Assembly (NCBI GenBank): GCA_002839995.1
Contig: PGZC01000025.1
Span: forward strand, 1-62,885
Direction: 5' to 3'
From: Gammaproteobacteria bacterium HGW-Gammaproteobacteria-4
GTDB taxonomy: Bacteria; Pseudomonadota; Gammaproteobacteria; Xanthomonadales; Xanthomonadaceae
DNA: 62,885 bases
Position numbers and translations under genes: made by a program
Shown here: piece after piece, positions 38,098 through 45,990 of the stretch
Layout: each line of letters begins with the position of its first letter
Position numbering within the stretch: the first letter of the stretch is position 1
The notes under the pieces: model-generated
Told to the model about the DNA's origin: nothing
Database searches by the model: none
The model's input: only the letters and a program-made list of their open reading frames with translations

Positions 38098-39251
38098 CCC
38101 TGACCCCACCGCCACTGGCGCTGTACGTGCACCTGCCGTGGTGTGTGCGCAAATGCCCGTACTGCGATTTCAACTCGCATGCGGCCAAGGGCGAGTTGCC
38201 GATCGATGCCTATGTCGATGCGCTGATCGCTGATCTGGAACAGGACCTGCCCCTGGTCTGGGGGCGCACCATCAACAGCGTGTTTTTCGGCGGCGGCACG
38301 CCTTCGCTGTTTCCGCCGGCGGCGATCGCACGTATCCTGGGTGAAGCCTCAGCGCGGCTGCGCTTTGCGCCGGGACTGGAGGTCACCCTGGAAACCAATC
38401 CCGGCACCGCCGAGCACGGCGCGTTCCCGGCCTATGCCGAGGCCGGCGTCAACCGGCTCAGTTTCGGCGTTCAGAGTTTCGACGATGGCTGCCTGACGCG
38501 GCTCGGGCGCATCCACGACAGCGCGCAGGCCGAGCGTGCAGTGCGTCAGGCGCAGGATGCCGGTTTTGCCAATATCAACCTCGACCTGATGTACGCGCTG
38601 CCCGGGCAAACGCTGGCGATGGCGGAATCCGACCTGCACCGCGCGTTCGCGCTCGCGCCGACCCACATCAGCCATTACCAGCTCACCATCGAACCCAACA
38701 CCCTGTTCGCCGCGCGTGTGCCTGCCGGCATCCCCGACGACGATGCCGCGTACGACATCCAGGAACATTGCCAGGCACTGCTCGCCGAACACGGCTATGC
38801 GCAATACGAAGTGTCGGCCTATGCGCGCGCCGGCAACACCTGCGCCCACAACCTCAATTACTGGCGCTTCGGCGATTACCTCGGCATCGGTGCCGGCGCG
38901 CACGGCAAGATCACCCGCGGTGTCGAACAGACGATGTTGCGCCGGTTCAAGCGCAAGCACCCCAGCGATTACCTGCGCCATGCCGGCAGCGCCGAGCGCG
39001 TCGGCGGCGACAGCGTGATCGAGCCGGCACAACGCGCGTTCGAGTTCATGCTCAATGCGCTGCGTCTGGTCGAAGGTTTCAGCCTGCATCTGTTCGAACA
39101 ACGCACCGGCCTTGCGCGCCACGCGATCGCCGACGAACTGGCCGAGGCGCAAGCCCGCGACTGGATCGCCATCGTCGGCGATCAGGTCACACCCACCGCG
39201 CTCGGACGGCGCTTCACCAACGACGTGATCTTGTTGTTTCTCAAGGATTGA
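38088..39251 (+). CDS. hemW: Radical SAM heme chaperone HemW
   Basis: 387 residues. The radical SAM cluster motif is CVRKCPYCDF (C-x3-C-x2-C), typical of HemW and coproporphyrinogen dehydrogenase. GGGTPSLF, NPGTAEHG and RLSFGVQSFDD follow, and HNLNYWRFGDYLGIGAGAHG carries the HNxxYW motif specific to HemW. HemW delivers heme into respiratory proteins rather than oxidising coproporphyrinogen. The start overlaps rdgB. Linkage to the cbb3 oxidase genes 11 kb away is only functional. Confidence 0.93.
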   Translation: MALTLTPPPLALYVHLPWCVRKCPYCDFNSHAAKGELPIDAYVDALIADLEQDLPLVWGRTINSVFFGGGTPSLFPPAAIARILGEASARLRFAPGLEVTLETNPGTAEHGAFPAYAEAGVNRLSFGVQSFDDGCLTRLGRIHDSAQAERAVRQAQDAGFANINLDLMYALPGQTLAMAESDLHRAFALAPTHISHYQLTIEPNTLFAARVPAGIPDDDAAYDIQEHCQALLAEHGYAQYEVSAYARAGNTCAHNLNYWRFGDYLGIGAGAHGKITRGVEQTMLRRFKRKHPSDYLRHAGSAERVGGDSVIEPAQRAFEFMLNALRLVEGFSLHLFEQRTGLARHAIADELAEAQARDWIAIVGDQVTPTALGRRFTNDVILLFLKD

Positions 39252-39370
39252 GGCGCGGGACAGCTCGATTGGGTTCGCAAAGGACGCCAATGAAGGCGGG
39301 ACTCGGGATTCAGCTGCTTCGCAGCAGCGGCCGCTGCGCGGCCTATGCCTTCGCTACGCTCGGTCGGGAC

Positions 39371-39506
39371 CCGGAAAAGCAAGAGCAACAACGCAGAAGC
39401 AAGAGCGGATGTCCGCAAAGGACGCGAAGGACGCAAAGAAAGCAAATCGAGACATGGGCTTTCCTTTGCGAACTTTGCGTGTTTTGCGGACCATTTGCTT
39501 TTCCCG
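39371..39506. repeat. GCAAAG-type palindromic element C
   Basis: Outer ends CCGGAAAAGCAA (39371) and its partner GCTTTTCCCG (39497-39506) bracket inner inverted ends from GTCCGCAAAGGACGC (39411) to TTTTGCGGAC (39491). Only about 20 bp separate the inner arms, so it can fold into one long hairpin. It ends about 40 bp before the TACACT -10-like hexamer (39545-39550) of the btuB transcript. A lone half-copy (TTCGCAAAGGACGCC) lies at about 39274. Confidence 0.75.
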
Positions 39507-39556
39507 AGCCCCCAACACGCTTTCCCCCACGCCCCCCGATCGCCTACACTGTGCCT

Positions 39557-39712
39557 CGCTACAGGTGCTCGGGAAGCCGGTGAGAATCCGGCACTGCCCC
39601 CGCAACGGTAAGCAGGTGTAGTCCGCCACACGCCACTGGGCATCGCCCGGGAAGGCGGCGGGCATCGAGTCGAACACTCGCCCTGCAAGTCCGGAGACCG
39701 GCCTGAAGCACG
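39557..39712 (+). promoter_or_regulatory. Cobalamin (adenosylcobalamin) riboswitch
   Basis: The conserved B12 elements appear in order: GGGAAGCCGGTGAGAATCCG with GCACTGCCCCCGCAACGGTA (39570-39610), a variable peripheral region, and the B12 box AAGTCCGGAGACCGGCCT (39687-39704). It lies 146 bp before btuB and would shut off btuB when cobalamin is plentiful, probably by sequestering the ribosome site. Confidence 0.95.
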
Positions 39713-39857
39713 GACGGCATGGCGTGCGCGCCATGCCGTCATCGACTGGCGCGTTGCGGTGGGCAACGGTGCGGCGCTTGGCGCTTCCGTGCGCCCCGTG
39801 TTCGTGTCGTGTCTGCACTGCGCGCTTCCTGCAGCGGGAGAGCACAGGAGGCTCATC

Positions 39858-41696
39858 ATGAACACAAAACCCCTCGTTTTTCGCATTGCCTGCGCGGCCA
39901 TTGCCGCATTCACCCTTGCCGTACCCGGCGCCATCGCCGCCGAGAGCGACGAGGCCATCCGCCAGCCCACCGTCGTGGTCAGCGCGTTGCGCCGGCCACA
40001 AAACGCCGACACCGCACTGGCCTCGATCACGGTCATCACCCGTGCCGACCTCGAACGCAGCCAGGCACCGGATCTGATCACCGTTCTCGGGCAGCAAGCC
40101 GGCATCGATGTCTCGCGTACCGGCGGCCCGGGCCAGGCATCGACGCTCTTCCTGCGCGGCGCCAATTCCAACCAGACCCTGATCCTGATCGATGGCGTGC
40201 GCGTCGCCGCCACCGGCTCGGGACTGTTCGATCTGGCGCATCTGCCGCCAGAACAGATCGAACGCATCGAAATCGTGCGCGGCCCGCGTGCGGCGTTGTG
40301 GGGCTCGGATGCAATCGGCGGCGTCATCCACATTTTCACGCGCAGGCCCGAGCGGCCGTCGGGGCGACTCACCGCCGGCCGCTACGGCCGCGCCGAGATC
40401 AGCTCCAGCATCGGCTGGCAGGGCGACGACAGCGGCTTGGCGCTGAGCGCGGGGTTTCGTCACTTCGATGGCTTGTCGGCGAGCAATGCCGATGCGTTCG
40501 GTTTCGACCCCGACAACGACGGCGGCAACAATCGCAACCTCAGTCTGCGTGGCCACACTGCGATCGGCAGCCAACAACTGGCGCTGACGGCGCTCGTCAC
40601 CGATGCCGATGTCGAGTTCGATCAGGGCGCATCGTCGGTGCGCAATGTGTCGTCCGGCCTGAGCCTGGACGGCATGCTGGCGGGCGCATGGAGCCATCGC
40701 CTGAGCCTGGGCATTGCCAACGAAGACCTGAATACACCGGCGTTCGGCAGCGTGTTCGACAGCCGTCGGCAAACCGCCGATTGGGTGCTGACGCGCGACC
40801 TGGCCAGCATCGGCACCCTCAGCGTGGGCATCAGCAGCGAGCATGAGGAGGGGCGCTCGCTGGATTTTGGCGCCTTGGCATTCGACCGCGAGCGCAACAC
40901 CCAGGCCGGCTTCGCGGCATGGACCGGACGTTTTGGCGCGCACGCATTTGAAGCAGCGCTGCGTTACGACGACAACAGCCAGTTCGGCAACGAATCCACC
41001 GCCAGCGCCGCCTGGGCCTGGCAGTTTTCGCCGCGCTGGCGTACCCGGCTGGGCTGGGGCCAGGGTTTTCGCGCACCGAACTTCAACGAACTGTACTCGC
41101 CAGGCTTCGGTGGACTGTTCGCCGGCAATCCGGCACTGAACCCGGAACGCTCGCGCACCATCGAGGGCGCGCTCGATTTCACCCCGGCCAGCAACCAGCG
41201 CCTGTCGCTGTCGCTGTATCGCACCCGCGTTGGCGATCTGGTCGCGTTCGACGGCCCCGGCTTCGCTGCGATCAACATCAAGCAGGCGCGCCTGGACGGG
41301 GCGGAACTGGAATACCACATCGAACACGGCGCCTGGCGGATCGACCTCAATGCCGGCTGGCAGCGCGCACAGGACACCAATGCGAATACCGATTTGCTGC
41401 GCCGCGCACCGCGCAAAATGGCTGCGCAAGCAAGCCACGTGTTCGGCAATGGCTGGTTGCTTGGCATCGACAGCAGCGCCGTATCCTCGCGCGCCGACTT
41501 CGGTGGCGATCTGGGCGGCTACAGTCGCTTCGATCTGCGCGGCAGCGCTCCCATCGCTGCGCACTGGCAGATCGAAGCACGATTGGAAAACCTGCTCGCT
41601 CGCGATTACGCCTTGGCGCGCGGGTTCAACACCCCGGGCCGCAGCCTGAGCGTGAGTTTGGTGTGGAACCCGGAGAAGCGCATAAACGCGTTCTGA
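39858..41696 (+). CDS. btuB: TonB-dependent cobalamin receptor BtuB
   Basis: 612 residues. A signal peptide ends near AIAAES. A TonB-box-like TVVVSA follows, then the plug domain (about 35-150; LERSQAPDLITVLGQQAGID, LFLRGANSNQTLILIDGVRV, ERIEIVRGPRAALWGSDAIG) and a 22-strand barrel with the terminal pattern SLSVSLVWNPEKRINAF. Size and plug motifs match BtuB, and the B12 riboswitch upstream confirms the substrate. ATG at 39858 with AGGAG upstream; the longer upstream frame lies in the riboswitch. No btuCDF or cobalamin genes are in the window. Confidence 0.95.
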   Translation: MNTKPLVFRIACAAIAAFTLAVPGAIAAESDEAIRQPTVVVSALRRPQNADTALASITVITRADLERSQAPDLITVLGQQAGIDVSRTGGPGQASTLFLRGANSNQTLILIDGVRVAATGSGLFDLAHLPPEQIERIEIVRGPRAALWGSDAIGGVIHIFTRRPERPSGRLTAGRYGRAEISSSIGWQGDDSGLALSAGFRHFDGLSASNADAFGFDPDNDGGNNRNLSLRGHTAIGSQQLALTALVTDADVEFDQGASSVRNVSSGLSLDGMLAGAWSHRLSLGIANEDLNTPAFGSVFDSRRQTADWVLTRDLASIGTLSVGISSEHEEGRSLDFGALAFDRERNTQAGFAAWTGRFGAHAFEAALRYDDNSQFGNESTASAAWAWQFSPRWRTRLGWGQGFRAPNFNELYSPGFGGLFAGNPALNPERSRTIEGALDFTPASNQRLSLSLYRTRVGDLVAFDGPGFAAINIKQARLDGAELEYHIEHGAWRIDLNAGWQRAQDTNANTDLLRRAPRKMAAQASHVFGNGWLLGIDSSAVSSRADFGGDLGGYSRFDLRGSAPIAAHWQIEARLENLLARDYALARGFNTPGRSLSVSLVWNPEKRINAF

Positions 41697-41714
41697 CCGT
41701 TAAACCGGACAAGC

Positions 41715-41748
41715 CGCTGGCCGCGCCCGAAAAAGGGCGCGGCCAGCG
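41715..41748. terminator. Strong hairpin after btuB
   Basis: A perfect 14-bp stem (CGCTGGCCGCGCCC and complement) with loop GAAAAA lies 18 bp after the btuB stop. No T-tract follows, so termination efficiency is uncertain; it may act as a 3' stabiliser. Confidence 0.6.
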
Positions 41749-41819
41749 CCGGAAACGCTTGGCCGCAGCCGCGAACGTGCTTAGACTGCGCCTTGGGGAT
41801 CATCGTCCAGGAGCGCCGC

Positions 41820-44243
41820 ATGTCCGCATCGGCCACACCGCCCGGCAGCGCAGGAAGCAAACCGCCCGCGACACTTGCCGCCGCCGCTTTCCCGCGCCGT
41901 GTGCGGCGTTTGCTTGAGGGTATTCTCGAATACGCGTCCGATGAAATGGAGCGTATTCTCGCCGCAACCCTCAACGACGCCGAACAGCAGTTGTTCAAGC
42001 TCGCCGAGCAGGCGCGCAGCAACGAGGTGCAGCAACATTGTTTTGAAGCCTTGCGCACGGTCAAGCGCAGCCGCTCCGACCTGACGCCCCAGTTCATGGT
42101 GGGGCTGGAGGCGGAACTGGCAAGCCTGCGCGAGGCGCGCAAGGGCCAGAGTGTCGGCGACAGCGCGGACCCGTCATTTGAACGGCTGGCGCTGGTCGAG
42201 CATGGCGACGCCAACGAAGCGACCGCGCTGCGCGAGATTGCCAGCCGCCTGGAGATCCGCAACAGCCTGCCGCTGTATCTGCTTGGACAACGTTTTGGCG
42301 TGTTGGTCGGGCAGGCCGCCTTCGATCCCGAACAACTGCCGATCGGCCCGCACGGGCTGACCCGGATCATGGCAAACGCCAGCCGTTGTCTCGACCTCAG
42401 CGAAACCAACCGGTTGGTCGTGCTGAATCAATTCGATAAACGCCTATCCCCGGTATTCGCCGGGTTTGTGGAAGCGATCAACACGTTCCTCATCCGCGAG
42501 GGCGTGCTGCCGCATCTGAATTTCGTGCCCGTGCGCAGCCGCCCCGGCACCACAAAACGTGGCCCGCGCAAGGCCGAACCTGATGTTGGTCAGGACACGC
42601 AGGACGCCGCCCCGCCGCAACGCGCCGCCGCCGCGCCACACGCCGGCACCAAGCCTGCGCGCGGCCAGGCCAGACCAGCCGCGGAACACCCGGCGCCGAT
42701 GCCGTTGACGTCCTGGCCGGGCATTCCCGAGCCCGGCATGGAAACCGACGGCGCCTATGTCAACGCCGAATCGGGTGAAGACGCGTTCCATGCGATGCGC
42801 GATTTGCTGTCCAATCGCCGCGCCCTGCTCGGCAAGCTCGGACAAAATCCGGCGAGCAACCGCCCACGTGAAAACACCCAAGTCGCCAGCGGCGAGGATG
42901 TGCAGTCGGTACTCGGCATCCTTCAACAAAAAGCCAATCACGCGGTGCTGGTGGACGGCAAGCCAACCCCGCGTTCGGTCACCCATGTCAAACAGGATCT
43001 GCTCAGTCAATTGCGTTCGCTCGCAACCGACGGCAAGTCGCCGGCATTGGCCGAGGAAGACACCGACACCATCGATCTGGTCGGCATGTTGTTCGACGTG
43101 TTGATGCGCGATGTCACCCCGCGATCGCCAGCGGCCGCTTTGCTGGCAAAGCTTCAGGTTCCGCTGTTGCGCGTTGCGCTGCGCGACAAGGCTTTCTTCA
43201 CGCAGCAAAGGCATCCGGCCCGGAAAATGCTCAATGCCGTCGCCGAAACGGGTGCGTTCTGGGCCAACGACGAAGACGCCGATCGCGGCACCGTCGAAAA
43301 AATGCAGATACTGGTCGATCGCGTGGTCGGCGAGTTCGATGGCGATGTGACCATTTTCGACAACTTGCTGAACGATCTGGGCGGTCACATGCAGACCGTT
43401 GCGCGCAAAGCCGAGGTCAGCGAGCGCCGTCATGTCGACGCGGCGCGCGGCAAGGAAAAGCTGGTGATGGCACGCCTGCGCGCATCGGACGAAATCAGCA
43501 ACCGCCTCAGTGGGAAAAAGGTCCCACGCTTTGTCAAAACCCTGCTCAGCGAAGCCTGGGCCGATGTGCTCGCGTTGAGCCTGCTGCGCCAAGGCGAACA
43601 ATCTCCGGCATTTCAGCAACAGCTGGCCATCGCGGAAAAGTTGATCGCCAGCGCCAGCGACGGACAATCCAGTGACGCGAAGCAGATCGCTGCGGAGTCC
43701 GAGACCCTGCGCGAGGAAATCGAGCATTCGCTGGCGCAGGTTGGTTATCACGCCGAAGACGCGCAGGCGATCGCTGCGCGACTTGCGCACGCCAGCGAAC
43801 CCGAATCCGGCGATGGCCCGGTGTCCCAGACCGAACTGGCACTGCGCCTGAAAGCGCGCTCGCGCCTCGGCGCCGACGTCGAAGACAAAAAAACCGGGAA
43901 AAAGGCCAAGCCGCTCAGCGACGCCGAAAAGGCAGCGATGGATCGGATCAAACAATTGCCGTTCGGGACCTGGTTCGAGTTCAGCGACGGCCCGGGCGGC
44001 GCGCATGTGCGCCGGCGCATGTCATGGTTCAGCACCGTGACCGGCCATATCCTGTTCGTCAATCACCGCGGTCAGCGGGTCGGTGAGCAGACCATCGAAT
44101 CCGTCGGCCGCGCCATGGCTGCCGGCACCGCGAGTGTCGTGATGGCTGAACGCACGACGCTGATCGATCGCGCCTGGAACTCGATCATGTCGGCGCTGAA
44201 ATCGTTCTCGGGCAAGGCGGCGCCTGAAGGGAGTGCAGCATGA
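41820..44243 (+). CDS. DUF1631 family protein
   Basis: 807 residues, large, soluble, mostly helical, without signal or membrane segments. It matches the proteobacterial DUF1631 (thymidine phosphorylase-like in some annotations) family: an N-terminal ERILAATLNDAEQQLFKLAE region, a Pro/Ala-rich linker (about 245-300), and a C-terminal GTWFEFSDGPGGAHVRRRMS WFSTVTG (read in parts) in which the WFEF...RRRLSW pattern resembles a PilZ-like module. That suggests it could bind c-di-GMP or a related ligand; inference. ATG at 41820 has GGAG seven bases upstream. It overlaps the PilZ gene (ATGA), implying a joint role. Confidence 0.8.
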   Translation: MSASATPPGSAGSKPPATLAAAAFPRRVRRLLEGILEYASDEMERILAATLNDAEQQLFKLAEQARSNEVQQHCFEALRTVKRSRSDLTPQFMVGLEAELASLREARKGQSVGDSADPSFERLALVEHGDANEATALREIASRLEIRNSLPLYLLGQRFGVLVGQAAFDPEQLPIGPHGLTRIMANASRCLDLSETNRLVVLNQFDKRLSPVFAGFVEAINTFLIREGVLPHLNFVPVRSRPGTTKRGPRKAEPDVGQDTQDAAPPQRAAAAPHAGTKPARGQARPAAEHPAPMPLTSWPGIPEPGMETDGAYVNAESGEDAFHAMRDLLSNRRALLGKLGQNPASNRPRENTQVASGEDVQSVLGILQQKANHAVLVDGKPTPRSVTHVKQDLLSQLRSLATDGKSPALAEEDTDTIDLVGMLFDVLMRDVTPRSPAAALLAKLQVPLLRVALRDKAFFTQQRHPARKMLNAVAETGAFWANDEDADRGTVEKMQILVDRVVGEFDGDVTIFDNLLNDLGGHMQTVARKAEVSERRHVDAARGKEKLVMARLRASDEISNRLSGKKVPRFVKTLLSEAWADVLALSLLRQGEQSPAFQQQLAIAEKLIASASDGQSSDAKQIAAESETLREEIEHSLAQVGYHAEDAQAIAARLAHASEPESGDGPVSQTELALRLKARSRLGADVEDKKTGKKAKPLSDAEKAAMDRIKQLPFGTWFEFSDGPGGAHVRRRMSWFSTVTGHILFVNHRGQRVGEQTIESVGRAMAAGTASVVMAERTTLIDRAWNSIMSALKSFSGKAAPEGSAA

Positions 44244-44587
44244 ACGAGTCGCGACGCGCCAAACGACGGGACGTAAATCACGCAATCGAAGTGATCGACA
44301 CCATGACCGAATCATCGCTCGGGCGCATCGGCAATATTTCGCAAACCGGGATGATGGTGATCGGGAATGTTCAGGTTCCGGACGACGCCCTGTTTCAGAT
44401 CCGCCTGGGCCTGGTCGACGACAACGGGCGCCAACGCAACCTCGACGCCGGCATTCAACATCTCTGGACCGACGACGGTTCCGCACCCGGACAAGTCTGG
44501 CTGGGCTTTCGTTTCATCGATATTTCCGGGCCCGATGCCGACTTTTTGCGACTCTGGGTAGAGCACCCGGATCGCAACCGGCACTGA
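44240..44587 (+). CDS. PilZ domain c-di-GMP receptor
   Basis: 115 residues, a stand-alone PilZ domain. The c-di-GMP-binding signatures are visible: the N-terminal arginine motif ESRRAKRRDV and the (D/N)xSxxG motif as GNISQTGM. The later WLGFRFIDI strand completes the barrel. It is translationally coupled with the DUF1631 gene upstream (ATGA) and overlaps the ApbE gene start (TGATG). Effector partner unknown. Two GGDEF/EAL proteins are encoded elsewhere in the window. Confidence 0.85.
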   Translation: MNESRRAKRRDVNHAIEVIDTMTESSLGRIGNISQTGMMVIGNVQVPDDALFQIRLGLVDDNGRQRNLDAGIQHLWTDDGSAPGQVWLGFRFIDISGPDADFLRLWVEHPDRNRH

Positions 44588-45702
44588 TGGGAACCGCTCG
44601 TAACCTGCTGCGCGACATTCGTGCCGGTTGCGTGTTGTCGATGGTGCTGGCCGCCTGCTCGCCCGCACCGCAGGTCTGGCACCAGGAATTGCTGGTATTC
44701 GGTTCCTCGACCCAACTCACCATCGCCGATGCGCCGGCGGATGCCGTCGCCGTGAGCAGTGCCGAGATTGCCCGACGCATGAACCTGCGCAATGGCGAAT
44801 GGCACGCCTGGAAGCCGTCCGACCTGACCCGGATCAATGCCGCGTTCGCCGCCGGCCAGCCGGCGCCAGCACCCGCGTCGATACGCACCTTGATCCAGCG
44901 CTCGCAAGTGCTGTCGGCAAAGGTCAACGGCGCGTTCGATCCGGCGATCGGCGGCATCATTGCCGCCTGGGGATTCCACAGCAGCGATTACCCGATCCGC
45001 AGCGCGCCACCCGCAGCGGTGGAGATCGAACAGTGGCTGCGCGAAAAGCCCACGATAGGTGATGTAACAGTCCATCCCGATGGCAGCGTAAGCAGCCGCA
45101 ATCGCGCCGTTCAACTCGATTTTGGCGCCATTGCCGAGGGTGCCGCCGCGCAGGAGATCCGGATCATCCTGGCCGAACACGGCATTCACAATGCCCTGAT
45201 CACCATGGGCGGCGATGTCCTGGCAACGGGAAGCAAACACGGCGCAGCCTGGCGGGTTGGCATCATCGACCCGCGCGGCGGCATCTTTGCCGGCATTTCG
45301 CTGTCGGACGGCGATGCGTTGTTCAGCTCCGGCGACTACAACAAATACCGCAGCGACCTCGAGCACGGCACGCGCCTGGCGCACATCATCAACCCGTTGA
45401 CCGGTCGCCCGACACGCGGAACCGCGAGCACCGCGGTGTTGCACCACGACCCGGTCGTGGCCGACGTCGCGGCCACCACCTTGATGGTGGTCGGGCACCA
45501 AGGATTCGAGTCCACGCTGCGCGCACTTGGCATCCGCTGCGCCATGCTGTTGAGCGATGACGACACGCTGTACATCACGCGCGCCATGCGTGCCCGGATC
45601 GAATTGCTGCGGCAACCCGCGCAGCAGGCGCCGGCGCTGGATCTCGGCGGTTCGTGCGGCGAGCGCGAACCCTCCAGGCAAGTGCACGGGACCACGGGAT
45701 AA
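44587..45702 (+). CDS. apbE: FAD:protein FMN transferase ApbE (lipoprotein)
   Basis: 371 residues with a lipoprotein signal peptide (LSMVLAAC). ApbE enzymes attach FMN covalently to threonine in flavoproteins such as Nqr, Rnf and other periplasmic carriers. Family pattern: FDPAIGGIIAAWGF, QLDFGAIAEGAAAQEI (the D-G-A-I-A-x-G FAD site), LITMGGDVLATG, SSGDYNKY and HIINPLTGRP followed by DPVVADVAATTLMV. No flavinylation target gene is adjacent. The start overlaps the PilZ gene stop. The C-terminal 40 residues are poorly conserved. Confidence 0.88.
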   Translation: MGTARNLLRDIRAGCVLSMVLAACSPAPQVWHQELLVFGSSTQLTIADAPADAVAVSSAEIARRMNLRNGEWHAWKPSDLTRINAAFAAGQPAPAPASIRTLIQRSQVLSAKVNGAFDPAIGGIIAAWGFHSSDYPIRSAPPAAVEIEQWLREKPTIGDVTVHPDGSVSSRNRAVQLDFGAIAEGAAAQEIRIILAEHGIHNALITMGGDVLATGSKHGAAWRVGIIDPRGGIFAGISLSDGDALFSSGDYNKYRSDLEHGTRLAHIINPLTGRPTRGTASTAVLHHDPVVADVAATTLMVVGHQGFESTLRALGIRCAMLLSDDDTLYITRAMRARIELLRQPAQQAPALDLGGSCGEREPSRQVHGTTG

Positions 45703-45713
45703 GCGTAAAGCGT

Positions 45714-45805
45714 CGGTCCGCAAAGAACGCAAACAACGCAAAGGAAGCAGAGAGACACACAGGCATCGATGTCGGTTCCGCCGCTGCGCGGCTTGAACCG
45801 ACCTA
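45714..45805. repeat. Half of a GCAAAG-type element plus a CGCCGCTGCGCGGC hairpin
   Basis: GGTCCGCAAAGAACGCAAAC (from 45714) with a preceding GGGATAAGCGTAAAGC matches the left end of elements A and F, but no right end is present. It is followed by TCGGTTC / GAACCGA arms around CGCCGCTGCGCGGC (45771-45805). Confidence 0.7.
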
Positions 45806-45821
45806 CACAAGCGTGCGCGTA

Positions 45822-45930
45822 GTTGCCATAGCGTGCGCGTAGGTCGGATCAAACGCCGAAGGCGCGGATCCGACGTTGCCATAGCGTGCGCGTAGGTCGG
45901 ATCAAGCGCCGAAGGCGCGGATCCGACGTT
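45822..45930. repeat. Tandem 53-bp repeat, two copies plus a start
   Basis: Units begin GTTGCCATAGCGTGCGCGTA at 45822 and 45875, and a third unit starts at 45928 and stops. Each contains the hairpin TAGGTCGGATC / GATCCGAC around CGCCGAAGGCG. Spacing is exactly 53 bp. It lies between apbE and the convergent GGDEF-EAL gene. Confidence 0.85.
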
Positions 45931-45990
45931 GCCATGATGCGGCGGGATAAAACGGAGAAGCATGCACATAGCGCATGGATGCGCAACCTA

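Noticed and set aside
45822-45930. Possible CRISPR array
   Set aside because: The 53-bp units are tandem copies including the inter-hairpin sequence, so there are no spacers.
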